Positions 54,701 to 64,000 of a stretch of 64,000 nucleotides of DNA are shown here, piece after piece. Numbering within the stretch: the first letter of the stretch is position 1; every line of letters starts with the position of its first letter. The position numbers were made by a program, and so were the translations under genes. Below the pieces are notes generated by a model. That model was not told where the DNA came from and did no database searches. It saw only the letters and a list, made by a program, of their open reading frames with translations. Source of the stretch: Nymphaea colorata (Eukaryota > Streptophyta > Magnoliopsida > Nymphaeales > Nymphaeaceae); contig NC_045139.1 in the NCBI RefSeq assembly GCF_008831285.2, positions 32,521,706 to 32,585,705 on the forward strand, given 5' to 3'.

Positions 54701-56626
54701 CCGAGAAGATAACGACTTATGAACTTTTGGATCGTTGAAAGCCTGCAAGGTGAAGCGGGTTGGATACGTCACAAAACTACATATAACCACCAAAGTGGTG
54801 GAGCTTCGTAGTAGCCTTTGGGGTGGTGAGGTATTCCCTCAAAGGTGAAGGTCAGCCTGAAAAATAAAATCAAAAGGCAAACCAAATGCAAAAGAATGAA
54901 AGAAAAAAAAAGAAAAAAAAAAGAAAAGAAATGAAAAAGCAAAAGGTATCTGTCAAGAAATGAAAGGCATGATGGCTGAACTTGCAGAAATTGAATGCGA
55001 CAATCTTTTGCAGATGTGCGATTTTGGTGTCAATTCTACTCCTCTTTTTGATTTCCTAAGATGCTGAAGACCATTCCTTTATGTTCATATTTTGGAAATT
55101 GAGGGAGATCCCTTCTAGAGATTCAACAACATTGATGTGAAATGGATCCTGATGCTTGTATGGTACTGTGAGTAAAAATGATGCTCATATTATTTGCACA
55201 ACACGAGCACTCAAGCTTATGAGTTAATGGATGATTTATGAACTATTTCAAACTAAAGGCTTGACATCTCTTGTTATATTTTTTGGTCTTTCGGGTGTAA
55301 GAGAAACTAACCCAATCCCCCTTTGGTCTTGAAAAAATGTTGGCCCTTCCATTACCAAGCTACTAGTACATTAATTGAATACACAAAACCTCTTGTGATG
55401 CTCCATCATCTCCTCTATTTTAAGAAAGACATGCCTAACCTGAACCATTATTCCATCTTTAACTGGGTGTCTTCAACCTGCTTTTCAACGGCATATCTAG
55501 TGTAATAGTGTTTTAAGAACTGAAAGAAATCATAGTTAACTGGGTTTAATTTTTTTTGCAAGGAATCTGATTTGACCTGGTGATTGCATAGTTTATGTGA
55601 ATAGATTGCTTGCAGCAGAATCTCAACGTCTTCTTCCAAATCAAGTTTCAAAATTACCAAAATTGAGTTCTGATTTTAAGTATGATTGGAGTTCAGCTAA
55701 TGTGTGTGTGGGACAACTTTAAGTTAAAGTCATTTAGGCTTCTTTGTTCATCATCTAAGTCTGTTTACACTCAGTTGCCATCTACCCTTAGTCTAGTTTA
55801 GTTTAGAGAGTAGGTTTATTTTGGTTTTTTTCTGTTTTAAGTATGTTGTTAGAAGGTAAACTAAAATATTTACTAGGTCTAGCTTAGAGTTAGGTTCTTA
55901 CTCCTCTAGGTTAGTGCTTGCTTTGTTCTCATTTTGTTTCAAGTTGTTGATGGTAGGAGTAGGTGCTTTTGGAGAAATTAAAGGCCAGATGCATCCAGAG
56001 TGTTGTGGAGTTGGAGCACAAATTGAAGAGTATTGTGGAGTTGGAGCACAAATTGAAGATCTGAGACAGGCTAGTCCTTCAATGCAATCATAGTTCAAGA
56101 ATTATTTTTTGTGATTACGTTAGAATCATCCGGAGTGTTTAATGTTATGGTAGATAAGATGGAAGTTCTACATGTGCACTACTTTTTATGAAATGTACAA
56201 AATATTTGAGAACGAGTAAGGCTGATTTTGTTGTTTAAATGTGGGAATCGCTGGCTCACATGCATGTTGCTGGACCCATACATTCGGACTTATCATCTTG
56301 ATTCAAATCTCACCCGGAGAGTGGCCTTTCTACAATCACAGAACTAGATTGTAAATGTATAAGAGGTAAGTCACTATGCATCAGAAAAAGTTTCATTGAC
56401 AAAAACTTTTCATGGAAAAGATGCGACATGGATGTGGAAACTGTGAGTCTGACATGTGGTGAGACTCGTGAGATCTATAGTGAGTTCAGTGAAGTTCCCA
56501 GGCTCGGTTGGAGCGAGCGACACCCATCCAAAAACCTTGGTTGGTTCTGAAACGATCCACGTAGACTCATGTAGGCAAAATGGTTGGAGCCAGAGGATAG
56601 AAAGGGGACTAGGAATTGGTACGTTC

Positions 56627-56704
56627 CAATTGAGTCAAAGTGGATGTGGGTATCTTGATCGATCGCAATTGAGTCAAAGTGGATGTGGGTATCTTGATCG
56701 ATCG
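56627..56704 (+). repeat. Perfect 39-bp tandem duplication
   Basis: Units lie at 56627-56665 and 56666-56704. Copy 1 has the unit once (near 12190-12230) and the third copy lacks most of it near 63520. Confidence 0.95.
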
Positions 56705-58392
56705 CATATTCGCATGGCTTTGGTCCAATCAATGGTTGGGTCCATCGTCTCTTTCCGCAGGTACGACCGGTTGATGACCCAGCATATCCTTCAAGGGTTT
56801 GTAAGAGTCGTTATCTTTTATTCTTTTATTATTAGTATTTTTTTCTGTTTACATTTTGAGTGTCTTCTGATGATATCAAAGTTTAAAGCACAACTCATCA
56901 GTGTTCTTGTGGATGTTCAGTGGTTTTGAAATACCAATTCTGTACTTATCTCCATTGGATGGGAGTTTGATCGCTTTGTCTAATTCAAGTTTTTATTAGA
57001 GTTGGCAACAAAGTTGTAATCCAAGTTGATTTGCATGAAACTAATGCAGGCTGCAAAAGGTGTCTTTCAGCCAGGCAATGACTGGGATTTGAGTTTGTTC
57101 GTTTTTGTTGGGCCATTTGGTTTGAGATTTTTTATTTATGTGTTTGATTTTGGGATTTGGGCGTTGATTGGGAGAGATCACTTGCGTTTTTTTTTCCAAT
57201 CTGAACAGCTAATTTGGTCTATGTGTTTGATTTTGGCATTTGGGTGTTTTGATATTACATTTGTTTTTTTTTGTCAAATGATTTTGCAAATTTCCTGATT
57301 AGGCCGACTACTCCTAAGCTTACTTTTGGGAAAAAGAAACTTTTCCTTATAGGGGGGAGGAGAGTGTGATGGAGCCTACTCTTTTACATCCCACCAAAAC
57401 CCATTCCATGGGTCACTCCTGGGAAATGAGAGACTCCATTGTATCATTTGATGTCATTTTCCAAAAGTTTTTAGCCCAAATATTTATTCAAAAGGACTTT
57501 CATGCACAATGGTATACCTTCGTGTTATCATTAGTATTCTTTTTAAGGAGAGTTTTATCTGTAGTATTCTTTTAAGGAGAAGGTTGAAATTTGAAATTTT
57601 TGTTGTCAACGGGAAGTAGAACTGAAAAGATCCTCGATATGAGGAGTGTGGAAGAATGGAAGATGTAGTGTTGTTTGATGAATTTGTGTAGATTGATGAA
57701 TTTGTTTAAGTGCTACTTGATCATTTACTGAACAGCAGAGCACTTGCTGTCTTTTTTGTGCATGTACTGTGCAAAAGTTGGCAGGAAACATCAGAGGCAT
57801 TTCTGGATAACTGAAGAAAATACACTGCTGTAAAACTGTGCGTGCTACCTGCTAACTATACAAAAAAAATGCTGGTTTCTTTGCAAATATTTTCTGTAGA
57901 TTCTCTGCAGATTCTGTATTATAAATTTTTGCTGCACAACTTATTGTTTAAAGTGTCAATGTCCAAGGATGTCGTTCATGATCTAGTGTCAACACCATGT
58001 ATCTGACATAAAAATTTCAAGTCAGTGGAGTGTGGTAACACTAAAGCATAAGTGCTTAAGATATCTCATGGATCCTGCCTTTCTCATGTCTTCTGCACAC
58101 ACACATGCACACACACAAAGTGTTCCTTAACCAAGTTATTGCTGCTAATGTAAAATTCTCATTCTGTTGTTTGAGCTGCCATTGCTGGTCTAATGTCCTT
58201 TCTTGTACTTTGAGCTCTCAGGCCCTGTGGTCGCCTATTGTTGGTCCTAATGTCCTTTCTTGTACTTTGAGCTCTCCTGTGGTCGCCTACTTTACCTTTA
58301 CCTGAAAAGAGGAGGGTACCACTTCCACCTTTCGTGGCAAAATGGCAGGAGTAAAAGAAAGTTACTCTGAAAATAACTCCGATTGTATATGC

Positions 58393-58394
<2 letters not shown>

Positions 58395-58457
<63 letters not shown>
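58395..58457. repeat. Microsatellite (TA)n(GA)n
   Basis: About 45 bp of TA is followed by about 18 bp of GA. The counterpart in copy 1 at 13845-13874 is much shorter, and the one near 47608 has the TA and GA separated. Confidence 0.92.
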
Positions 58458-58942
58458 ATCGTGAAGTTTTTTGGTGAGACTAATGTAGAAGCAAGCATAT
58501 GAGTCGCAAGTAATTTGTATTTGATGTTTATTTTGACTTGATTTGGTTCTTGGAGGTTAAGATTCTTGAAGCATGCTTCTATTGATACGGTTGATAGCAT
58601 ATGGCATGGGCGCCTTAGTGACGATGATGATCAAGGATGCTTCAGGTGAGTCGTGGATTGGGGTTGCCTAGTACCGAACATGGTGAGTCCCCTCGTCCTT
58701 GACCCCCACCTCCCTCAGGCGCGATGTGCCCGATTCTGACGACATCGCCCGATTCTGAGTTCGTGGAAACAGAGGAACTGGCGCTGGGCCTTGGAAGCAG
58801 CCTAGAATGGACTTCCCATGATTCTGAGGGGCTCCACCCTTGAGCTGGAACTTCTAGGCGGAGCAGTTGTTTGAGTGCCATGGAATCACCGGTGAGCAGA
58901 GGGTGGGGTGTGCATTGGAAATTTCCCTCTACCCTCTAGTGC

Positions 58943-58947
58943 GGGAC
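58943..58947. other. Empty insertion site of Gypsy-1
   Basis: Sequence on both sides equals the flanks of Gypsy-1 (CATTGGAAATTTCCCTCTAC on the left, GAAGTGCCCCAG on the right), with a single GGGAC between. This is the pre-insertion state in the second unit. Confidence 0.93.
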
Positions 58948-61125
58948 GAAGTGCCCCAGTTAATGCCAGTTGAAGGATCCTTGAGAGGGCCTGGTGGACA
59001 ATCTAAGACAGCTAAGGCCTTGGGTTGCACAATCGAGCAGCAGCCAAGGTTCAATGTGGGGGAGCAGCAGCCAAGGTTCAATGTGGGGGTGGGAGACGGG
59101 GGCAGGGGGCGTACTGATGCTAAGGCAGGTGTTCACTGGGTGAAGAAGACGAGGGGAAGAAGCCATTGCCTTCTTCCACTGCCCTTGGGAGAGTCTTTTG
59201 CCATCGGAAATTTCTCTAGTGGGGGACGAAGTGCCCCAGTTAATGCCAGTTGAAGGATCCTTGAGAGGGCCCAGAGTCGGCTGGTGGACAATTTAAGTCA
59301 GCTGGTGGACAATTTAAGCCATGCTAAGGCCTTGGGTTGCACAATCGAGCAGCAGCCAAGGTTCAATGTGGTGGTGGGACCAACGTATGTTGTGGTGGTG
59401 GGAGACGGGAGCGCACTGTGAAGGCAGGTGTTCACTTGAACTGTTCACCTTGGCCAGGGTGATCGGTGGGTGAAGAAGACTGGTGATCCGTGGGTGAAGA
59501 TCGGTGGGTGAAGAAGACGAGCGGCAGAAGAAGCCACTGCCCTAAAGGAACGTTGTGAAGAAGACGAGCGGCAGAAGAAGCCACTGCCCTAAAAGGAACG
59601 TTGGGGGAGTCTTCAGCCAGCGGAAATTTCCCTCTATGGTCTAGTCTAGTGGGGGAGGAAGTGCCCCAGTTAATGCCAGTTGAAGGATCCTTGAGTTGAA
59701 GGATCCTTGAGAGGGCCCAGAGTAAGCTGGTGGTGGACAATTTAAGACAGCTAAGGCCTTGGGTTGCACAATCGAGCAGCAGCCAAGGTTCAATGTGGTG
59801 GTGGGACCAACGTCGTTCAATGTGGTGGTGGTGGGAGACGGGAGCGCGCGCACTGCGAAGGCAGGTGTTCACTTGAGCTGTATCAACCCCAAGCGCTTGT
59901 ATCAACCCCAAGCGCTTGTATCAACCCCAAGCGCTTAGAGGAGCTGCTGAAGGAATTGAGCAATGTATTTGAAGCTCCAAGAGGAGCAAGAGCAAGTGAT
60001 CACAACATCTAGTTCGGGGTGGGTGAAGATCGGTGGGTGAAGAAGACGAGCGGCAGCCCTAAAGGAACGTTGGGTGAAGAAGACGAGCAGCACAAGAAGC
60101 CACTGCCCTAAAAGGAACGTTGGGGGAGTCTTCAGGAAATTTCCCTCTATGGTCTAGTGGGGGAGGAAGTGCCCCAGTTAATGCCAGTTGAAGGATCCTT
60201 GAGAGGGCCCAGAGTCAGCTGGTGGTGGACAATTTAAGACAGCTAAGGCCTTGGGTTGCACAATCGAGCAGCAGCCAAGGTTCAATGTGGTGGTGGGACC
60301 AACGTCGTTCAATGTGGTGGTGGTAATGTGGTGGTGGTGGGAGACGGGAGCGCACTGCGAAGGCAGGTGTTCACTTGAACTGTTCACCTTGGCCACGGTG
60401 ATATGGAACCAGATGATGCAGCAGAGGGTCGACGATGGCAACGCTGTATCAACCCCAAGCGCTTGTATCAACCCCAAGCGCTTAGAGGAGCTGCTGAAGG
60501 AATTGAGCAATGTATTTGAAGCTCCAAGAGGAGCAAGAGCAAGTGATCACAACATCTAGTTCGGTGGGTGAAGATCGGTGGGTGAAGAAGACGAGCGGCA
60601 GAAGAAGCCACTGCCCTAAAGGAACGTTGGGTGAAGAAGACGAGCAGCAGAAGAAGCCACTGCCCTAAAAGGAACGTTGGGGGAGTCTTCAGAAATTTCC
60701 CTCTATGGTCTAGTGGGGGAGGAAGTGCCCCAGTTAAGTTAATGTTAAGTTAATGCCAGTTGAAGGATCCTTGAGAGGGCCCAGAGTCAGCTGGTGGTGG
60801 ACAATTTAAGTCAGCTAAGGCCTTGGGTTGCACAATCGAGCAGCAGCCAAGGTTCAATGTGGTGGTGGGACCAACGTCGTTCAATGTGGTGGTGGTGGGA
60901 GACGGGAGCGCACTGCGAAGGCAGGTGTTCACTTGAACTGTTCACCTTGGCGACGGTGAAATGGAACCAGATGATGCAGCAGAGGGTAGATGATGCAGCA
61001 GAGGGTCGACGATGGCAAGGCTGTATCAACCCCAAGCGCTTAGAGGAGCTGCTGAAGGAATTGAGCAATGTATTTGAAGCTCCAAGAGGAGCAAGAGCAA
61101 GTGATCACAACATCTAGTTCCAGCG
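58948..61125 (+). repeat. Second tandem array of Gypsy-2 protease/RT-linker sequence
   Basis: The GTGCCCCAGTTAATGCCAGT block recurs near 58952, 59231, 59661, 60171 and 60727, the last interrupted by a small duplication. The unit content is that of 25320-27960 (PQLMPVEG, LGCTIEQQPRFNVVVG, NPKRLEELLKELSNVF). The units here differ more in length through internal duplications: GTTGAAGGATCCTTGA twice at 59679-59710; TGTATCAACCCCAAGCGCT three times at 59880-59936; a 19-bp unit twice at 60969-61006. It is not homogenised to 533 bp as in the first array. Confidence 0.92.
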
Positions 61126-61953
61126 GGAGACTGTGCCCTGCCTGGCATAGGAGACACCACCAGAGATTTCACTGGCGCTCATAGGGGATGACGTTCCCCA
61201 ATTGATGAGGATTGAAGGGCGAAAAGGGTCAGTGTTTTGATCGACACCGGATCAACGCAAAACTTCATTTACGAAACGTCTTCAATGTGGTGGTAGGGGA
61301 CGGCAGTACCCTCAAATGCAGGGGTAAATGCTACTTGAAATACAGGGCCATAGCTTCCATGTCCAACTTTACACACTCCAGACTTGGTCTTGGGCATACA
61401 ATGGTTGCGCGACCTTGGGGAAGTAGTCTGGGATTTTGTTGGCATCTTTGTTGGCATGAAGATGAAATTCCATGGGCCAGGGATGAGAAATTAACACTAG
61501 CTGCCATGCGTCTCCTCAAAGGACCAGTTGCTACCTTCTGTCCAAACAAGAGAGTAGTGAATCCGGAGTGCTGGGGACAAACGTTAGAATCAGGTTTTCT
61601 TGCCGCCCACTGGATTGCCCCCTTGGCAACAACACGATCGCCGCATAGAACTGCAACAGGGATCGCCTGCAACAGGAAAAAGGACCTGTTAAGTCCAGGC
61701 CTTACTGGCTTACCGCTATAGTCAAAGGAAGCAATGGAACAGCTCTGAGCCCTTTTTGTGTCGCCAGCCCTGTTGGTCAAGAAGAGGGATGGTGGCTGGC
61801 GGTTTTGCATGACTACCGTTGAACGCCATCACTGTTAAGGACAGGTACCCCATTCCTATGGTGGAGGAGCTGCAGGGAGCACTCCTCTTCTCTAAATTAG
61901 ATTTGCGCTCCGGGTACCATCAATGACCATTTACAGCACCTGTGAGTTGTGCT

Positions 61954-62007
61954 TAACATTCTACAACAAAATCATCTCCATAACATTCTACAACAAAATC
62001 ATCTCCA
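61954..62007 (+). repeat. Perfect 27-bp tandem duplication
   Basis: Units lie at 61954-61980 and 61981-62007. It is single in the first unit near 28824. Confidence 0.95.
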
Positions 62008-62121
62008 TGCGAAGCCTTCAAAGTGCTCATTCGGTAAGAGGGAGATCTCATGCCACGTGATCAGCAGAAGAAAAGGTCCGAGCCGTCAGCCGTCAAAGAA
62101 TGGGGAACACCCTACTGAGTG

Positions 62122-62203
62122 AGGGAACTGGGACTCATAGGTTATTTCCCTAAGTTTGTCCAAGGGAACTGGGACTCATAGGTTATTTCCCTAAGTTTGT
62201 CCA
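62122..62203 (+). repeat. Perfect 41-bp tandem duplication
   Basis: Units lie at 62122-62162 and 62163-62203. It is single near 28971 in the first unit, apart from one base near the end. Confidence 0.94.
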
Positions 62204-62580
62204 TGGCTACGGCACACTAGCTGCACAAGGGGAAGTTCGTGTGGACTGCAAACCAAGCCTTCCAAAGGTTGAAGCAGGCTGTCACCATGCGCTTGTCTTA
62301 CAATTACCCAATTTCTAACAACCCTTCACGGTGGAGTCAGACGCATCAGACCTAGGTGTGGGTGCTGTCCTGAGCCAAAACAACCACCCCATAGCCCATT
62401 TCATTAAGGCCATGGGCGTCACCTTCAGCAGCAGGTCAGCATATGCAAGGGAATTGATTGCCATCGTCTTGGCAGTCCTCAAGTGGAAACATTACCTCCT
62501 AGGACAGCGATTTGTGGTCCTAATAGATCATCAAAGTCTTAGTATAGTCTCAAATACTGCCTGCAACAACCAGCACTGAC

Positions 62581-62694
62581 ACCGACACTGCAGAAATGGT
62601 TTCTCAAGTTAATAGGCTTCGATTTTGAGTTACATGCACCGACACTGCAGAAATGGTTTCTCAAGTTAATAGGCTTCGATTTTGAGTTACATGC
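62581..62694 (+). repeat. Perfect 57-bp tandem duplication
   Basis: Units lie at 62581-62637 and 62638-62694, the longest of the short duplications. It is single near 29391 in the first unit. Confidence 0.95.
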
Positions 62695-63000
62695 GCTGCA
62701 GCTGACAGCGTCTCCAGATTAATACAACACCGATGCCCAGCCTGCGAACCTTGTCTCAAGTACATACTTAGTTGTGGGATCAGATCCTACGAGAGCAGCA
62801 GGCAGCTGCCTCAGTTCAGCAACTTAAGGAGCAGTTAACAGTTAACCCTTTTAAGATATAAGGATACGCATGGAAGGAACCTTATTTGTATCACACAGGG
62901 TGCATTTATATACCACTAGAAACCTCTCTGCCCCAACGGCTCTTGGAGCACTACCACAATGATAAAATTGCTGGGCACGGGTGGAAGCTACCTACAGAAG

Positions 63001-64000
63001 TGCAATCATAGTTCAAGAATTATTTTTTGTGATTACATCATCCGGAGTGTTTAATGTTATGGTAGATAAGATGGAAGTTCTACATGTGCACTACTTTTTA
63101 TGAAATGTACAAAATATTTGAGAACGAGTAAGGCTGATTTTGTTATTTAAATGTGGGAATTGCTGGCTCACATGCATACATGCATGTTGCTGGACCCATA
63201 CATTGGGACTTATCATCTTGATGCAAATCTCACCCGGAGAGTGGCCTTTCTACAATCACAGAACTAGATTCTAAATGTATAAGAGGTAAGTCACTATGCA
63301 TCAGAAAAAGTTTCATTGACAAAAACTTTTCATGGAAAAGATGTGGATGTGGAAACTGTGAGTTTATTACAGACCATCTGACATGGTGAGACTCGTGAGA
63401 TCTATAGTGAGTTCAGTGAAGTTCCCAGGCTCGGTTGGAGCGAGCGACGCCCATCCAAAAACCTTGGTTGGTTCTGAAACGATCCACTTAGACTCATGTA
63501 GGCAAAATGGTTGGAGCCAGTTGATCGATCGCATATTCGCATGGCTTTGGTCCAATCAATGGTTGGGTCCACCGTCTCTTTCCGCAGGTACGACCGGTTG
63601 ATGACCCAGCATATCCTTCAAGGGTTTGTATTTTTTTCTGTTTACATTTTGAGTGTCTTCTGATGATATCAAAGTTTAAAGCACAACTCATCAGTGTTCT
63701 TGTGGATGTTCAGTGGTTTTGATATACCAATTCTGTACTTACCTCCATTGGATGGGAGTTTGATCGCTTTGTCTAATTCAAGTTTTTATTAGAGTTGGCA
63801 ACAAAGTTGTAGCATCCAAGTTGATTTGCATGAAACTAATGCAGGAGGCTGCAAAAGGTGTATTTCAGCCAGTCAATGACTGGGATTTGAGTTTGTTCGT
63901 TTTTGTTGGGGCATTTGGTTTGAGATTTTTTATTTATGTGTTTGATTTTGGGATTTGGGCGTTGATTGGGAGAGATCACTTGCGTTTTTTTTTCCAATCT
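63001..64000. repeat. Third, partial copy of segment A (paralogous to about 11623-12740 and 56083-57204)
   Basis: From TGCAATCATAGTTCAAG the sequence follows segment A to the window end. It keeps the TTTATTACAGACCATC block present in copy 1 but lost in copy 2. It shares GAGATCTATAG and GAGCGAGCGAC with copy 2, and the final CCAATCT with copy 2. It has its own small deletions (near 63345, 63520, 63630). This marks the start of another unit that enters segment A midway. Confidence 0.92.

Larger units (their letters stand above)
49213..58912. repeat. Duplicated segment A, copy 2, right part (paralogous to 4556-14335)
   Basis: 49213-49570 matches 4556-4916. 49571-49862 replaces the microsatellite-bearing 4917-5407. 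49863-58912 then follows copy 1 at a nearly constant offset. Copy-specific changes include a 39-bp doublet at 56627-56704, the loss of about 16 bp near 56446, an extra ~90-bp block near 58305-58395 with a (TA)n run, and a 651-bp deletion (counterpart of 14336-14986) at 58912. As in copy 1, I see no intact gene. Confidence 0.93.
61126..63000 (+). pseudogene. Gypsy-2 pol remnant, copy 2 (protease to start of integrase)
   Basis: This parallels 27970-29755. It has the protease site VLIDTGSTQNFIYE near 61237, LGIQW and DLGEVVWDFVG in shifted frames, RT pieces SPALLVKKRDG and [19 protein letters not shown], RNase [18 protein letters not shown] to LIDHQSL (62331-62577), and the beginning of integrase (LEHYHNDKIAG). 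It stops abruptly at CTACAGAAG (63000), inside integrase. Copy-specific perfect tandem duplications of 27, 41 and 57 bp lie at 61954-62007, 62122-62203 and 62581-62694. The same RT core deletion as in copy 1 is present, so that loss predates the duplication. Confidence 0.9.

Overview
The window reads as intergenic DNA of a flowering-plant nuclear genome. The evidence is nested LTR retrotransposons of the Copia and chromovirus (Gypsy) types, primer-binding sites complementary to plant initiator tRNA-Met, long (TA)n/(GA)n/(CA)n microsatellites, and a broken piece of a plant cytosolic pyruvate kinase gene with GT-AG exon edges. I cannot name the species. I found no intact host gene, tRNA, rRNA or CRISPR array. 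The only intact long coding sequence is the gag-pol frame of one young Copia element (35937-40241).

Layout. 1-1692: 3' part of a decayed Copia element (Copia-1). 1693-14335: duplicated segment 'A', starting with a piece of a Gypsy LTR and pol, then non-coding DNA, the pyruvate kinase fragment and microsatellites. 14230-31238: a heavily decayed Gypsy element (Gypsy-2), split by a complete 10.3-kb chromovirus (Gypsy-1, 15022-25314) that carries a 5-bp target duplication. Right of Gypsy-1, the protease/RT-linker region of Gypsy-2 has become a tandem array with a 533-bp period (25320-27960). The remaining pol runs to an LTR at 30966-31238. 31099-34147 and 49213-58912 are a second copy of segment A. 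They are separated by a minus-strand Copia element (Copia-3, 34550-45224) and by about 4 kb of older repeats. Copia-3 is itself interrupted by the intact Copia-2 (35328-40542). 58913-63000 is a second copy of the Gypsy-2 array and pol. 63001-64000 starts a third copy of segment A, corresponding to about 11623-12740.

How the parts relate. The locus is a tandem segmental duplication whose unit is roughly 'segment A + Gypsy-2'; Copia-1, Gypsy-1, Copia-3 and Copia-2 were added later. The second unit keeps a clean empty site for Gypsy-1 at 58943-58947 and one for Copia-1 near 31099. The insertion order is supported directly: Copia-3 has a CCGAT target duplication and two LTR mismatches in 461 bp by eye. 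Copia-2, inside it, has an AGTAC duplication and 307-bp LTRs that look identical.

The most unusual signal belongs to no single element. Comparing paralogous copies shows dozens of direct tandem duplications of about 13-57 bp, present in one copy and single in the other. They sit alongside many short deletions and few base substitutions, and several of them disrupt the retroelement reading frames. This indel-dominated decay, plus the 533-bp array arising inside a Gypsy pol gene, is what most deserves follow-up.
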